Below, in pieces: positions 14,250 to 20,129 of a stretch of 20,262 nt of DNA. Origin of the DNA: a virus; the IMG/VR virus record IMGVR_UViG_3300025141_001007, positions 1-20,262 of that record, one strand, 5' to 3'. The first letter of the stretch is position 1; each line of letters begins with the position of its first letter. A program made the translations under genes and the position numbers. The notes under the pieces are model-generated. The model had not been told where the DNA came from and searched no databases. It was given only the letters and a program-made list of their open reading frames with translations.

Positions 14250-14648
14250 TTAGGCCCTTTCCACGCCTCTGGGGTCTTCCACGACCGCCTCTACAGTATC
14301 ATCGTTGATTAAACGGAATTCTTTACCATGTATTTTAATTCTTGTGCCACTGAATGCCCTAAAAATGACAAAATCGCCCACCTGACAGTACGGTCCATTG
14401 GGAAATCTGTTGTAATTAGCATACGCATCCGGTCCCATACTCATAACCCAGCCTACAACAGTAGCAATTGACTCTTCATGCTGGGACTGGGCCGACTTGA
14501 TGATGCCACCTTCAGTGGCTTCTTCGACTTCGGGGAGTGCAATCAGCAGTTTGTAGCCTTTTGGCTCCGGCAACTGTGATGCAAAATTTTTAGTTTCTTC
14601 GTCAGGAAGAACCATTTGATCCAAAACTTCTTTTGCGAGTGTAGCCAC
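14250..14648 (-). CDS. Phage GroES-like co-chaperonin (Cpn10, 132 aa)
   Basis: Residues 30-125 align with Cpn10: 'KGYKLLIALPEVEEATEGG' corresponds to the first strand and mobile loop, 'ATVVGWVMSMGP' to the following barrel strand, and 'QVGDFVIFRAFSGTRIKIHG' with 'INDDTVEAVVED' to the C-terminal strands (E. coli GroES: KVGDIVIF... and SDILAIVEA). Residues 1-29 are an extra N-terminal extension. GroES caps GroEL; phage versions such as T4 gp31 let the host GroEL fold the phage capsid protein. The place between portal and scaffold genes fits that. In the mobile loop the GroES GGIVL is GGIIK here, so the third aliphatic residue that contacts GroEL is Lys. The start is GTG with GAGG five bases upstream. 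Confidence 0.85.
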   Translation of the reverse strand: MATLAKEVLDQMVLPDEETKNFASQLPEPKGYKLLIALPEVEEATEGGIIKSAQSQHEESIATVVGWVMSMGPDAYANYNRFPNGPYCQVGDFVIFRAFSGTRIKIHGKEFRLINDDTVEAVVEDPRGVERA

Positions 14649-14671
14649 TATGACCTCTCGTTGAATTGTTG

Positions 14672-14686
14672 CGCCCCGAACGGGCG
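14672..14686 (-). other. Small G+C hairpin in the leader of the GroES gene
   Basis: CGCCC pairs with GGGCG around a 5-base GTTCG loop on the minus strand, in the 52-base gap between the 62-aa gene and the GroES start. No U tract follows, so it is not an intrinsic terminator. It could be a processing site or mRNA stabiliser. Confidence 0.3.
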
Positions 14687-14700
14687 TTGCGTCCTACTGA

Positions 14701-14889
14701 CTAAAATTCTCTAATTCGATCTTCCAAATCTATTACTTCTCGTTCTGCCCATGCTAATCCTTCGATAATACCGCACATCTTGCGATATTCTTCCATATTT
14801 TTTGCAGAACCAAGGGAAAGCAGATCGGCTATTTCGTTCATCTGTTGTCTTAATTTCTTTCTGAGCAATGATAAAGGATCATCACTCAT
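14701..14889 (-). CDS. Small helical protein after the portal gene (62 aa)
   Basis: An all-helical 62-residue protein: DPLSLLRKKLRQQMNEIADL, a short Gly/Ser turn, then 'YRKMCGIIEGLAWAEREVID' and a charged end. The 'YxxxxGxIEGLAxAERE' pattern is one I recall in short proteins just downstream of portal genes in marine phages. It overlaps the portal stop by 8 bases (ATGAGTGA), so it is co-translated with the portal, and AAGG lies five bases before its start. An assembly helper or minor head protein is plausible. No function is known to me. Confidence 0.75.
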   Translation of the reverse strand: MSDDPLSLLRKKLRQQMNEIADLLSLGSAKNMEEYRKMCGIIEGLAWAEREVIDLEDRIREF

Positions 14890-17491
14890 CCTTACCTTCC
14901 TCTTCTTGCTGCATCTTTAGATTAAGCTTCACGCCTTCAATTTCCTGTTCAGCATCAAACCTTTCTTGCTCTAGATTTAATTTCATACCCTCAATTTCTT
15001 TTTCAGCATTAAACTCTTCTTGATCTAGTTGAGTCTTGAGTAACATCTCTTCACGTTCTTGTTCCAGCGCAGCAGTATCAGAGCGTTCCTTCGCTGCAAG
15101 TTTCTCAGCCTCAAGTTGCTGTTTTGCCTGATCAGCTTGCTGTGTCGCCATAAGTCTCTGTTGTTCAAGCTGAGATCTGAGTTGATCAGACTGCTGCGTA
15201 GCCGCAAGCTTCTGTTGTTCCAACTGCGACTTGGCCTGATCGGCTTGTGATTTCCGCTGAACATCCTGCTGCCTAATCTGAAGTTCCTTCTCACGCTGCT
15301 GCACGATAGGATCTTTCTGCATCTTCGCGTCTTTCTCTGCCTTGGCCTTGGCTTTCTTTTTGCCCAGCATCTGTTCAGCCGCATCGGCAACAAGTGTACT
15401 AAGCCGCTTTTCAATATCTTCTGGCAGAGGCTGATTAGTCGGCGGAAGCGGAATACCAAGCTCTTCTTCGATTTGATCGCGGAATATAAATGCCAGGTGT
15501 TCACGAATATGCGAATCCAATGCAGCAACTATCGCACCACCCATTTTGTTATTCTGCATCTGCTCTTTAATCTGCGGATCATTTTTAAGTACCATATGCA
15601 CTTTCATATGTGCTTCATGGTCTTGGTACTCAAATGCCTTCACAGGTTTCAATGTAAGAAGATCCTCGTTTTCACTAACCGGATCTGTAGGATGAATTTC
15701 ATCCGGCATTGGAACAATTTTCTCCGCATTCGGAATACCGATCAACTCCATCATTTCACGATGAAGAAGCGGCATATCGTAGAGACCAGGCGATTGCTGT
15801 GCTAATTGCATTGCCGCTTGGTATTGCATGATCCGTTGTGCCATAGTGGACGCATTGGGGTCCGAAACAGGCACAACATCAATACGATCATCAAAATCTT
15901 CAAGTTTGATACCCTCCCCTTCTTCGGTCTCATAAGGATAATCCGGTGATGTATAGTCATGGATCACCTCAGAAAGAATCTTATACTCCTGTTTCAGGCT
16001 GGCGTGAATTCTAGCCTGAATAGCAGACTGTACTTTCATTGCACGTTCCATGATTGCAAGAGTGGTCCCAACGGGAGCCTCTTGATTCATATCTGCTACT
16101 TTGAGGTCGGCCATCGACGCAAAGCGTCGGCCTTCCTCCACGATGTTACCCAGAAGTTGATATAAGACCGAAGAAGGTTCTTTATAAGGAAGGAAGGTGA
16201 TATTGTCCCTGATAACGCCGCCCGGAACATCGACATCCCTAAATTCTCCCGGCATGATGGGCGTATCATCGCCCTTGATTCTCAACCCACGGGTTTTCAA
16301 TCCCCCAGGCAAGTTGGACAAAGTGCCCGCATCAACGAGTTGACGCAGCAGACTCGTCGCTGATTTCGCGAGTCCACCGATCATATGTATCAATCCAAGG
16401 TTATAGAACCCGATCCCAGGAACGTATCCGTAGTGGACGAAATGTTGTTTCTTTATTCGATGTGGATCGTCTTCGGCCCAGTTCCTGTAAATCGACAGAA
16501 TCGTGGAACTACTTTTGTCGATGGTAACGACATAAGGCAGTGCAACTCCATCGGGATCTTCAAACCCTGGTACATCAATGTCACAATGCATTTCAAGTAG
16601 TTGGTGCCGTTCGTTATCATCCCACGAAGGACTGACGCCACCAATCTCGTTGAACTTGCTTGTGATCGGATTGTCTTCGATATGCGAAGTAGTGAGTTCC
16701 ACATCACGATAAAAGCCACTGACTTGAAGTTTTCTTACCTGATTAGTACTACGGTTCATGACATGGGTATAGCGTTCCGCATGCTGTAGCTCAGATTCAT
16801 TATATGACACAACAAAATCCTCCGCCGGAACAAACATCGAAGTCGGTCTGCCCAACGAAGGATCAAAGTAGATTTTACGGAATGCCGAACCAGCAAGCGG
16901 TAGACTGAACAGAAGCTTTTCGGTTTCAGACCGATATTCGGTCATCACTTCGATAAGCTGATAGTTCATATATTCTTGAACACGCCGTGCCTGCTTCTCA
17001 CGATCATCGGTAACAACACCCCAGATCTGTGTTTTGACCGGACCCTTGGCTGGCATGATTTCTTGAATCGTCTGCGCCTGGAACCGTACCACGGCTTCGG
17101 AAAGCATCGGATGGAATACCCCGCAGGCTCCAGCCCACGGGGTAGTACGGTCTTCGATCTCCAGACCTAGCTGGTCGAGACCTTCCTTGTACGTTTCTTC
17201 CCAATCCGAACGGCTGCTCTTGTCGGAATCGAACATCCCGATACAGTCGAGTGCCAGGGTACGAAGTTCGTCATCATCAACATACTCAGCCAGATTGGAA
17301 TCGAATTCTTCTGCTCCGGCACCCATGAGATCTGCCATGGGATCGAAATCAATCTCAACGCCACCGTCTTCCAATTCCGTAATCAAGGAATCGCCAATAG
17401 GCATTTCCTCTTCTGCAACCATAAGCCCTTCAGGACTCATCTCGAAATCGTCTTGATCGAAAAGCCCGTTAAGGGGTTTATCTATAGGCAT
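14882..17491 (-). CDS. Portal protein, P22-like, with long C-terminal helical repeat tail (869 aa)
   Basis: The body (about residues 80-700) has portal-type features: 'WEETYKEGLDQLGLEIEDRT', 'TPWAGACGVFHPMLSEAVVR', a wing/stem region with 'PLAGSAFRKIYFDPSLGRP' and 'VPAEDFVVSYNESELQHAER', and 'AKSATSLLRQLVDAGTLSNL' followed by 'APVGTTLAIMERAMKVQSAI'. P22 gp1 is 725 aa, so this protein is about 140 longer. The excess is a Gln/Glu/Lys-rich helix (711-869) with three 18-residue repeats (748-801) and two further 18-residue repeats (823-858). Known role: the dodecameric ring at one vertex through which terminase drives DNA. The acidic N-terminal 80 residues look disordered. It lies directly downstream of the terminase gene, the usual order. 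Confidence 0.85.
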   Translation of the reverse strand: MPIDKPLNGLFDQDDFEMSPEGLMVAEEEMPIGDSLITELEDGGVEIDFDPMADLMGAGAEEFDSNLAEYVDDDELRTLALDCIGMFDSDKSSRSDWEETYKEGLDQLGLEIEDRTTPWAGACGVFHPMLSEAVVRFQAQTIQEIMPAKGPVKTQIWGVVTDDREKQARRVQEYMNYQLIEVMTEYRSETEKLLFSLPLAGSAFRKIYFDPSLGRPTSMFVPAEDFVVSYNESELQHAERYTHVMNRSTNQVRKLQVSGFYRDVELTTSHIEDNPITSKFNEIGGVSPSWDDNERHQLLEMHCDIDVPGFEDPDGVALPYVVTIDKSSSTILSIYRNWAEDDPHRIKKQHFVHYGYVPGIGFYNLGLIHMIGGLAKSATSLLRQLVDAGTLSNLPGGLKTRGLRIKGDDTPIMPGEFRDVDVPGGVIRDNITFLPYKEPSSVLYQLLGNIVEEGRRFASMADLKVADMNQEAPVGTTLAIMERAMKVQSAIQARIHASLKQEYKILSEVIHDYTSPDYPYETEEGEGIKLEDFDDRIDVVPVSDPNASTMAQRIMQYQAAMQLAQQSPGLYDMPLLHREMMELIGIPNAEKIVPMPDEIHPTDPVSENEDLLTLKPVKAFEYQDHEAHMKVHMVLKNDPQIKEQMQNNKMGGAIVAALDSHIREHLAFIFRDQIEEELGIPLPPTNQPLPEDIEKRLSTLVADAAEQMLGKKKAKAKAEKDAKMQKDPIVQQREKELQIRQQDVQRKSQADQAKSQLEQQKLAATQQSDQLRSQLEQQRLMATQQADQAKQQLEAEKLAAKERSDTAALEQEREEMLLKTQLDQEEFNAEKEIEGMKLNLEQERFDAEQEIEGVKLNLKMQQEEEGKDE
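14918..15025 (-). repeat. Two tandem 54-bp units encoding a second 18-residue repeat in the portal tail
   Basis: The units are DQEEFNAEKEIEGMKLNL and EQERFDAEQEIEGVKLNL. Period is the same as the upstream array but the sequence differs, with an EIEG[MV]KLNL core. Confidence 0.9.
15089..15250 (-). repeat. Three tandem 54-bp units encoding 18-residue helical repeats in the portal tail
   Basis: The units are SQADQAKSQLEQQKLAAT, QQSDQLRSQLEQQRLMAT and QQADQAKQQLEAEKLAAK. Eighteen residues is exactly five alpha-helical turns at 3.6 residues per turn, so equivalent residues lie on the same face along a straight helix. Confidence 0.9.
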
Positions 17492-17550
17492 ACAAGATCT
17501 CTCTGCGGCATGGTTGCTCCATCACACAATGACGATATACACCGGCTTAG

Positions 17551-19044
17551 TCAATAATAGTCTGCTTTGCGCCCTGGAATCAACTCGTCCATCGGATAGT
17601 CGCTATTCATACTGATAAAACCACCCTGCCTGAATCTTATAAGTGCTTGCGTAGACGAATCTACAAGATCATCGTGGTCGCCGTAAGGAAATGCCGCAAA
17701 CTGTTCTATCACTTCTTCGGCCCAACGCTTTTTCGGAGCATAAACGTGCCCACTGAAAAAGAGATCCGATACAGCATTCACCCTGGCAACCTTGTCCTTG
17801 CCCCTACCAGGCGTGTATTCCGCGACAGGGATTCCAATTCTGCGAAGCTCGAAAATCAAAGGACTACCCGCCGCCTTCGCTTCCACGATAAAAGCATCGG
17901 GTTCGTATTCCTTGTACATCTCATACGCACGGACCTTCAGATCGGGAAACTCTAGACGTTCCTGCAACGCATCCAACAAAACAATTTTTGCATGACCATC
18001 TTCCGTATAGAAAACGCCCCAGGTCGTGCAAGCACTGTAATCGGCTGTTTCCTTCGCAAGAAATGCCGTATCCCAGGATTGGATCACAAACTCGCAGTTC
18101 GGCGGATCTTTTTCCGTCCATTCCTTCCACCACTCCCGTTTGATGAGTGCGCCTTCTTCGGAAGTCGGATCTTGCTGATACTGAGCACTCCACTTCGGAA
18201 CTGGAAGCTCTGCTCTCAGGGATTCAAGCTGATCCAGGGGCCAGAACCCAGGCCATAGCGGTTTACCGCTTGGAAGGATCGCAGGCAGTTCGATAATTTC
18301 CCACTCGTCAGAACCGCCTCTTTCGATAGATGCCTTCAGAATGCTGCCCGTTAGATCCTTGGTTGACCAACGAGTCATCACCAAACAGATAGCCCCACCA
18401 GGCTGCAACCTCTGGCGAGGACCGGAAGTGTACCACTCGTAAGTTTTGTTGTAGACATCGGGATCGTTCAAGGCCGCTTCCTGCTCAGAATGCGGATCAT
18501 CCACAATCAGGATATCCGCACCCTTACCAGTTACCGCACCACCAACTCCGATAGCGAAGTAGTCTCCTTCCTTGTTCGTGTTCCAGCGTCCAGCAGCTTT
18601 CGAGTCCACACTAAGCGCGACACCCGGAAATATCTTGGAATAGTCGTTAGATCCAACAAGGTTACGAACTTTACGTCCGAAACCAACAGCAAGTTCCGCT
18701 GTATGAGCAGTTTGAATTACCTTACGATCAGGAAACTTCCCCAGATACCATGCAGGAAAGAGATGTGAAGCAAACTCAGACTTGGTGTGACGCGGAGGCA
18801 TGTTGATGATAAGCCGCTTCAATTCACCACTCGCTATACGGTTAAACGCATCTGCCATGACACGGTGATGATTACCTTCGATAAACGCAGGCCAGACCTC
18901 TTTGACAAATGCCAGAAAGTCATCATTAGATTCAGCGCGTACACGGGCATCCGCCAACTCATCCAGAAGAATGAGTATCTCGCGCTTCTCACCAGGGGGC
19001 AGCGTATCAAGCTGCCCAACTACAGTTTCGATATCCACTTTCAA
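17551..19044 (-). CDS. terL: Terminase large subunit (497 aa)
   Basis: The two terminase domains are clear. The ATPase has a Walker A-type MPPRHTKS at 82-89, Walker B ILIVDD at 178-183 followed by PHSE, and a coupling motif VMTRWS at 222-227. The RNase H-like nuclease has D325 (QSWDTAF), E388 (VEAKAAG) and the D456/D458/D459 cluster (GDHDDLVDS). All key residues are present. It cuts concatemeric DNA and pumps it through the portal. It is first in the minus-strand operon. The start is not ATG: the frame is closed by TAA two codons before a TTG at 19044, and a GTG at 19038 is the only near alternative; neither has a good ribosome binding site. No small terminase gene is visible. Confidence 0.95.
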   Translation of the reverse strand: MKVDIETVVGQLDTLPPGEKREILILLDELADARVRAESNDDFLAFVKEVWPAFIEGNHHRVMADAFNRIASGELKRLIINMPPRHTKSEFASHLFPAWYLGKFPDRKVIQTAHTAELAVGFGRKVRNLVGSNDYSKIFPGVALSVDSKAAGRWNTNKEGDYFAIGVGGAVTGKGADILIVDDPHSEQEAALNDPDVYNKTYEWYTSGPRQRLQPGGAICLVMTRWSTKDLTGSILKASIERGGSDEWEIIELPAILPSGKPLWPGFWPLDQLESLRAELPVPKWSAQYQQDPTSEEGALIKREWWKEWTEKDPPNCEFVIQSWDTAFLAKETADYSACTTWGVFYTEDGHAKIVLLDALQERLEFPDLKVRAYEMYKEYEPDAFIVEAKAAGSPLIFELRRIGIPVAEYTPGRGKDKVARVNAVSDLFFSGHVYAPKKRWAEEVIEQFAAFPYGDHDDLVDSSTQALIRFRQGGFISMNSDYPMDELIPGRKADYY

Positions 19045-19197
19045 AAATTACACAAAAATTTTTCTCCAGAAAAGAGGGGGGCCTATTCCTGAGAAAAAAT
19101 CCCCCTTACTAGTACTAGTATATACTAGCTAGTAAGAACTAGACCAGATACATACTAAAAAACAAAAAACCTAGATTAAACCAGCTAGATAGAATCT
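19045..19197. promoter_or_regulatory. AT-rich divergent intergenic region with a CTAG cluster
   Basis: The region separates the minus-strand terminase operon from a plus-strand gene, so promoters for both directions are expected. It contains CTAG at 19109, 19115, 19125, 19129, 19139, 19171 and 19185, and a perfect 14-bp palindrome CTAGTATATACTAG at 19115-19128 that holds a TATACT (one base from TATAAT) on each strand. I find no convincing -35 box at the right distance. Two runs of six A around 19157-19169 and a G6/C5 pair (19075-19080 with 19101-19105) are the other notable parts. Promoter function is inference. Confidence 0.45.
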
Positions 19198-19560
19198 ATG
19201 TACCACGAAAACGAAAATGACACGTTTGAGAACGTACTTCCGAAGTACGGGATCACGCCAGAAGAAGAAGTGGTGGTCAACAAAGCCGTGATCGCATACC
19301 AGATTCACAAATTTAAAAATAGAATCGTGCGAGACAAGAATGAAAAATGGTCCAGCGAAGATTATCTGGAAGCATATCCAGAATATTTCGAGAGACACGG
19401 CAATAATAAACTCAGATCGAAAGGAAAAACCGCTTCAGACATCATAGATGACTACTTCATCGAAAAAGGTGAAGATACAAACAACAGACGTTGGTATAAT
19501 TTAGTAAGATGTGTTATAGCAATAGGTGAACATATAGCAAAATATGAAATGCAGTTCTAG
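19198..19560 (+). CDS. Hypothetical protein on the plus strand, AT-rich (120 aa)
   Basis: A complete 120-codon frame from ATG to TAG, divergent from the terminase operon. The protein is charged and probably mostly helical, with EEEVVVNKAVIAYQIHKFKN, 'SEDYLEAYPEYFERHGNN', a basic 'KLRSKGKTASDIIDDYFIEK' and a C-terminal 'WYNLVRCVIAIGEHIAKY'. I counted 139 G+C in 360 bases (about 39%), lower than its neighbours. I do not recognise the family. It sits where a small terminase could be expected but on the other strand. The ribosome binding site is weak. A host-takeover or regulatory protein would be usual for this place, without evidence. Confidence 0.65.
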   Translation: MYHENENDTFENVLPKYGITPEEEVVVNKAVIAYQIHKFKNRIVRDKNEKWSSEDYLEAYPEYFERHGNNKLRSKGKTASDIIDDYFIEKGEDTNNRRWYNLVRCVIAIGEHIAKYEMQF

Positions 19561-19608
19561 AACGTGCAAAACTGTGTTTATTGCTCCCGGGTGCGCCGCC
19601 GGAAAAAA

Positions 19609-19629
19609 GGGGGGGCCGGGGGGGCGGGG
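19609..19629 (+). other. G-quadruplex-type G tract
   Basis: Runs of 7, 7 and 4 G are separated by CC and C, directly after six A. The runs are long enough to supply four G-triplets with one- or two-base loops on the plus strand. The same pattern is also what a two-colour sequencing artefact or bad join would leave. Confidence 0.6.
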
Positions 19630-19699
19630 TCAGACTCCTCCGGCCATTCGGAAAAACTGGGAGCCAGTTTCGACACTCGACCGGACCAGCTTCACCGGT

Positions 19700-19729
19700 C
19701 GCCGGTGGTCAGTTCGCCGGTACGCCGGT
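19700..19729 (+). repeat. Three direct CGCCGGT repeats
   Basis: CGCCGGT starts at 19700, 19715 and 19723, immediately before the first palindrome. Two more CCGG tetramers lie at 19681 and 19695. The cluster resembles iteron- or operator-type arrays, but copies are short and spacing is uneven (15 and 8 bases). Confidence 0.5.
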
Positions 19730-19749
19730 CTAACCCTCATGAGGGTTAG
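19730..19749. promoter_or_regulatory. Perfect 20-bp palindrome, copy 1
   Basis: Sequence CTAACCCTCATGAGGGTTAG, perfectly self-complementary, sharing the 16-bp core AACCCTCATGAGGGTT with a second palindrome 318 bases on. As RNA it could fold to an 8-bp stem with a CAUG loop. An operator for a dimeric repressor is the simplest reading. The central ATG opens a 15-codon frame (MRVSAEKVTSYRVD) of doubtful reality. Confidence 0.6.
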
Positions 19750-19840
19750 TGCTGAAAAGGTCACGTCGTATCGAGTCGATTAGGGGTATCAGGAAGCCGT
19801 TAAAAAAAGCTTCAAGTCGGTCCTTGATTCGATTAAATTT

Positions 19841-19934
19841 CCTGTGTAGTTCAGTTGCTTGCCCGACCGCCTCGCGGGGTCCGGTTGACCCCAGGCTCGT
19901 AAGAGTCGGTCGAGCTTCCGAACTACGGGACAGG
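19841..19934 (+). ncRNA. Candidate structured RNA with nested stems
   Basis: The outer stem pairs CCTGT (841-845) with ACAGG (930-934) and GTAGTTC (846-852) with GAACTAC (920-926), leaving a GGG bulge (last three digits; add 19000). Inside it CGACCG (864-869) pairs with CGGTCG (907-912). The apical arm pairs GGGGTC (876-881) with GACCCC (887-892) around CGGTT, and GCCT (869-872) with AGGC (893-896) across a CGC bulge; position 869 can serve only one of the last two stems. The nesting is unlikely by chance but strand and function are unknown. No tRNA features are present. Confidence 0.4.
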
Positions 19935-20047
19935 CTGATTGACATACTTGCTGACGGACTTCACTGGCCCGCTCATTCTCTGCTAGGAGCGGCGGACCAG
20001 AGGCCAGCAAACCAAGGACTCAGATCAGGGTGCTATCACACGCTGAG

Positions 20048-20069
20048 GGGAACCCTCATGAGGGTTCCC
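20048..20069. promoter_or_regulatory. Perfect 22-bp palindrome, copy 2, over a start codon
   Basis: The core AACCCTCATGAGGGTT (20051-20066) is flanked by GGG and CCC, giving 22 bp of perfect symmetry. The central ATG (20058) is the start of the candidate 23-aa gene. As RNA it could form a 9-bp stem with CAUG as tetraloop, exposing or hiding the start codon. It could equally be a DNA operator, the pair with copy 1 then allowing looping. Confidence 0.6.
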
Positions 20070-20129
20070 GCACTGATCAACTTGATCGGGAAGAAGCTCA
20101 AAGCCGCCAAGGAGCGGCTGAAATTATGA
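20058..20129 (+). CDS. Candidate 23-residue cationic amphipathic peptide
   Basis: The ATG lies in the centre of the second palindrome, with GAGGGG about seven bases upstream as a possible ribosome binding site. The peptide (MRVPALINLIGKKLKAAKER followed by LKL) has a hydrophobic N-terminal half and a Lys/Arg-rich helical second half. Its TGA overlaps the ATG of the next gene (ATGA), the junction style used across the phage operon. That overlap is the best evidence for translation. It could be a leader peptide coupling expression of the downstream gene, or a membrane-active peptide. It is also the end of a longer open frame reaching back to 19749, whose first part does not look like protein. 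Confidence 0.4.
   Translation: MRVPALINLIGKKLKAAKERLKL

Larger units (their letters stand above)
19561..20057. other. About 500-base G+C-rich region without a convincing gene
   Basis: By my count, the lines 19621-19680, 19681-19740 and 19861-19920 hold 37, 40 and 43 G+C of 60, against about 39% in the preceding gene. Open frames here (including a 381-base one from a GTG at 19749) give Arg/Ser/Pro-rich proteins that do not look real. Instead the stretch is dense in non-coding structure: a G tract, small hairpins (AAACTGG/CCAGTTT at 19654-19670; GACCGG/CCGGTC at 19679-19700), CGCCGGT repeats, a palindrome and a nested stem set. An origin, a regulatory RNA locus or an assembly join are all possible. 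Confidence 0.55.

Noticed and set aside
19603-19609. AAAAAAG, a classic -1 frameshift heptamer
   Set aside because: It is not inside a credible coding frame and no stem at the right distance joins two sensible frames.
19841-19934. Possible tRNA or tRNA-like element
   Set aside because: No T-loop GTTCRA, no D-arm and no anticodon arm geometry; arm lengths do not fit.
19749-20129. A 381-base plus-strand open frame from GTG to the stop at 20129
   Set aside because: Its first 100 codons give an Arg/Ser/Leu-rich product with no protein-like pattern, and the DNA there is dominated by hairpins. Only the last 23 codons are kept as a candidate.
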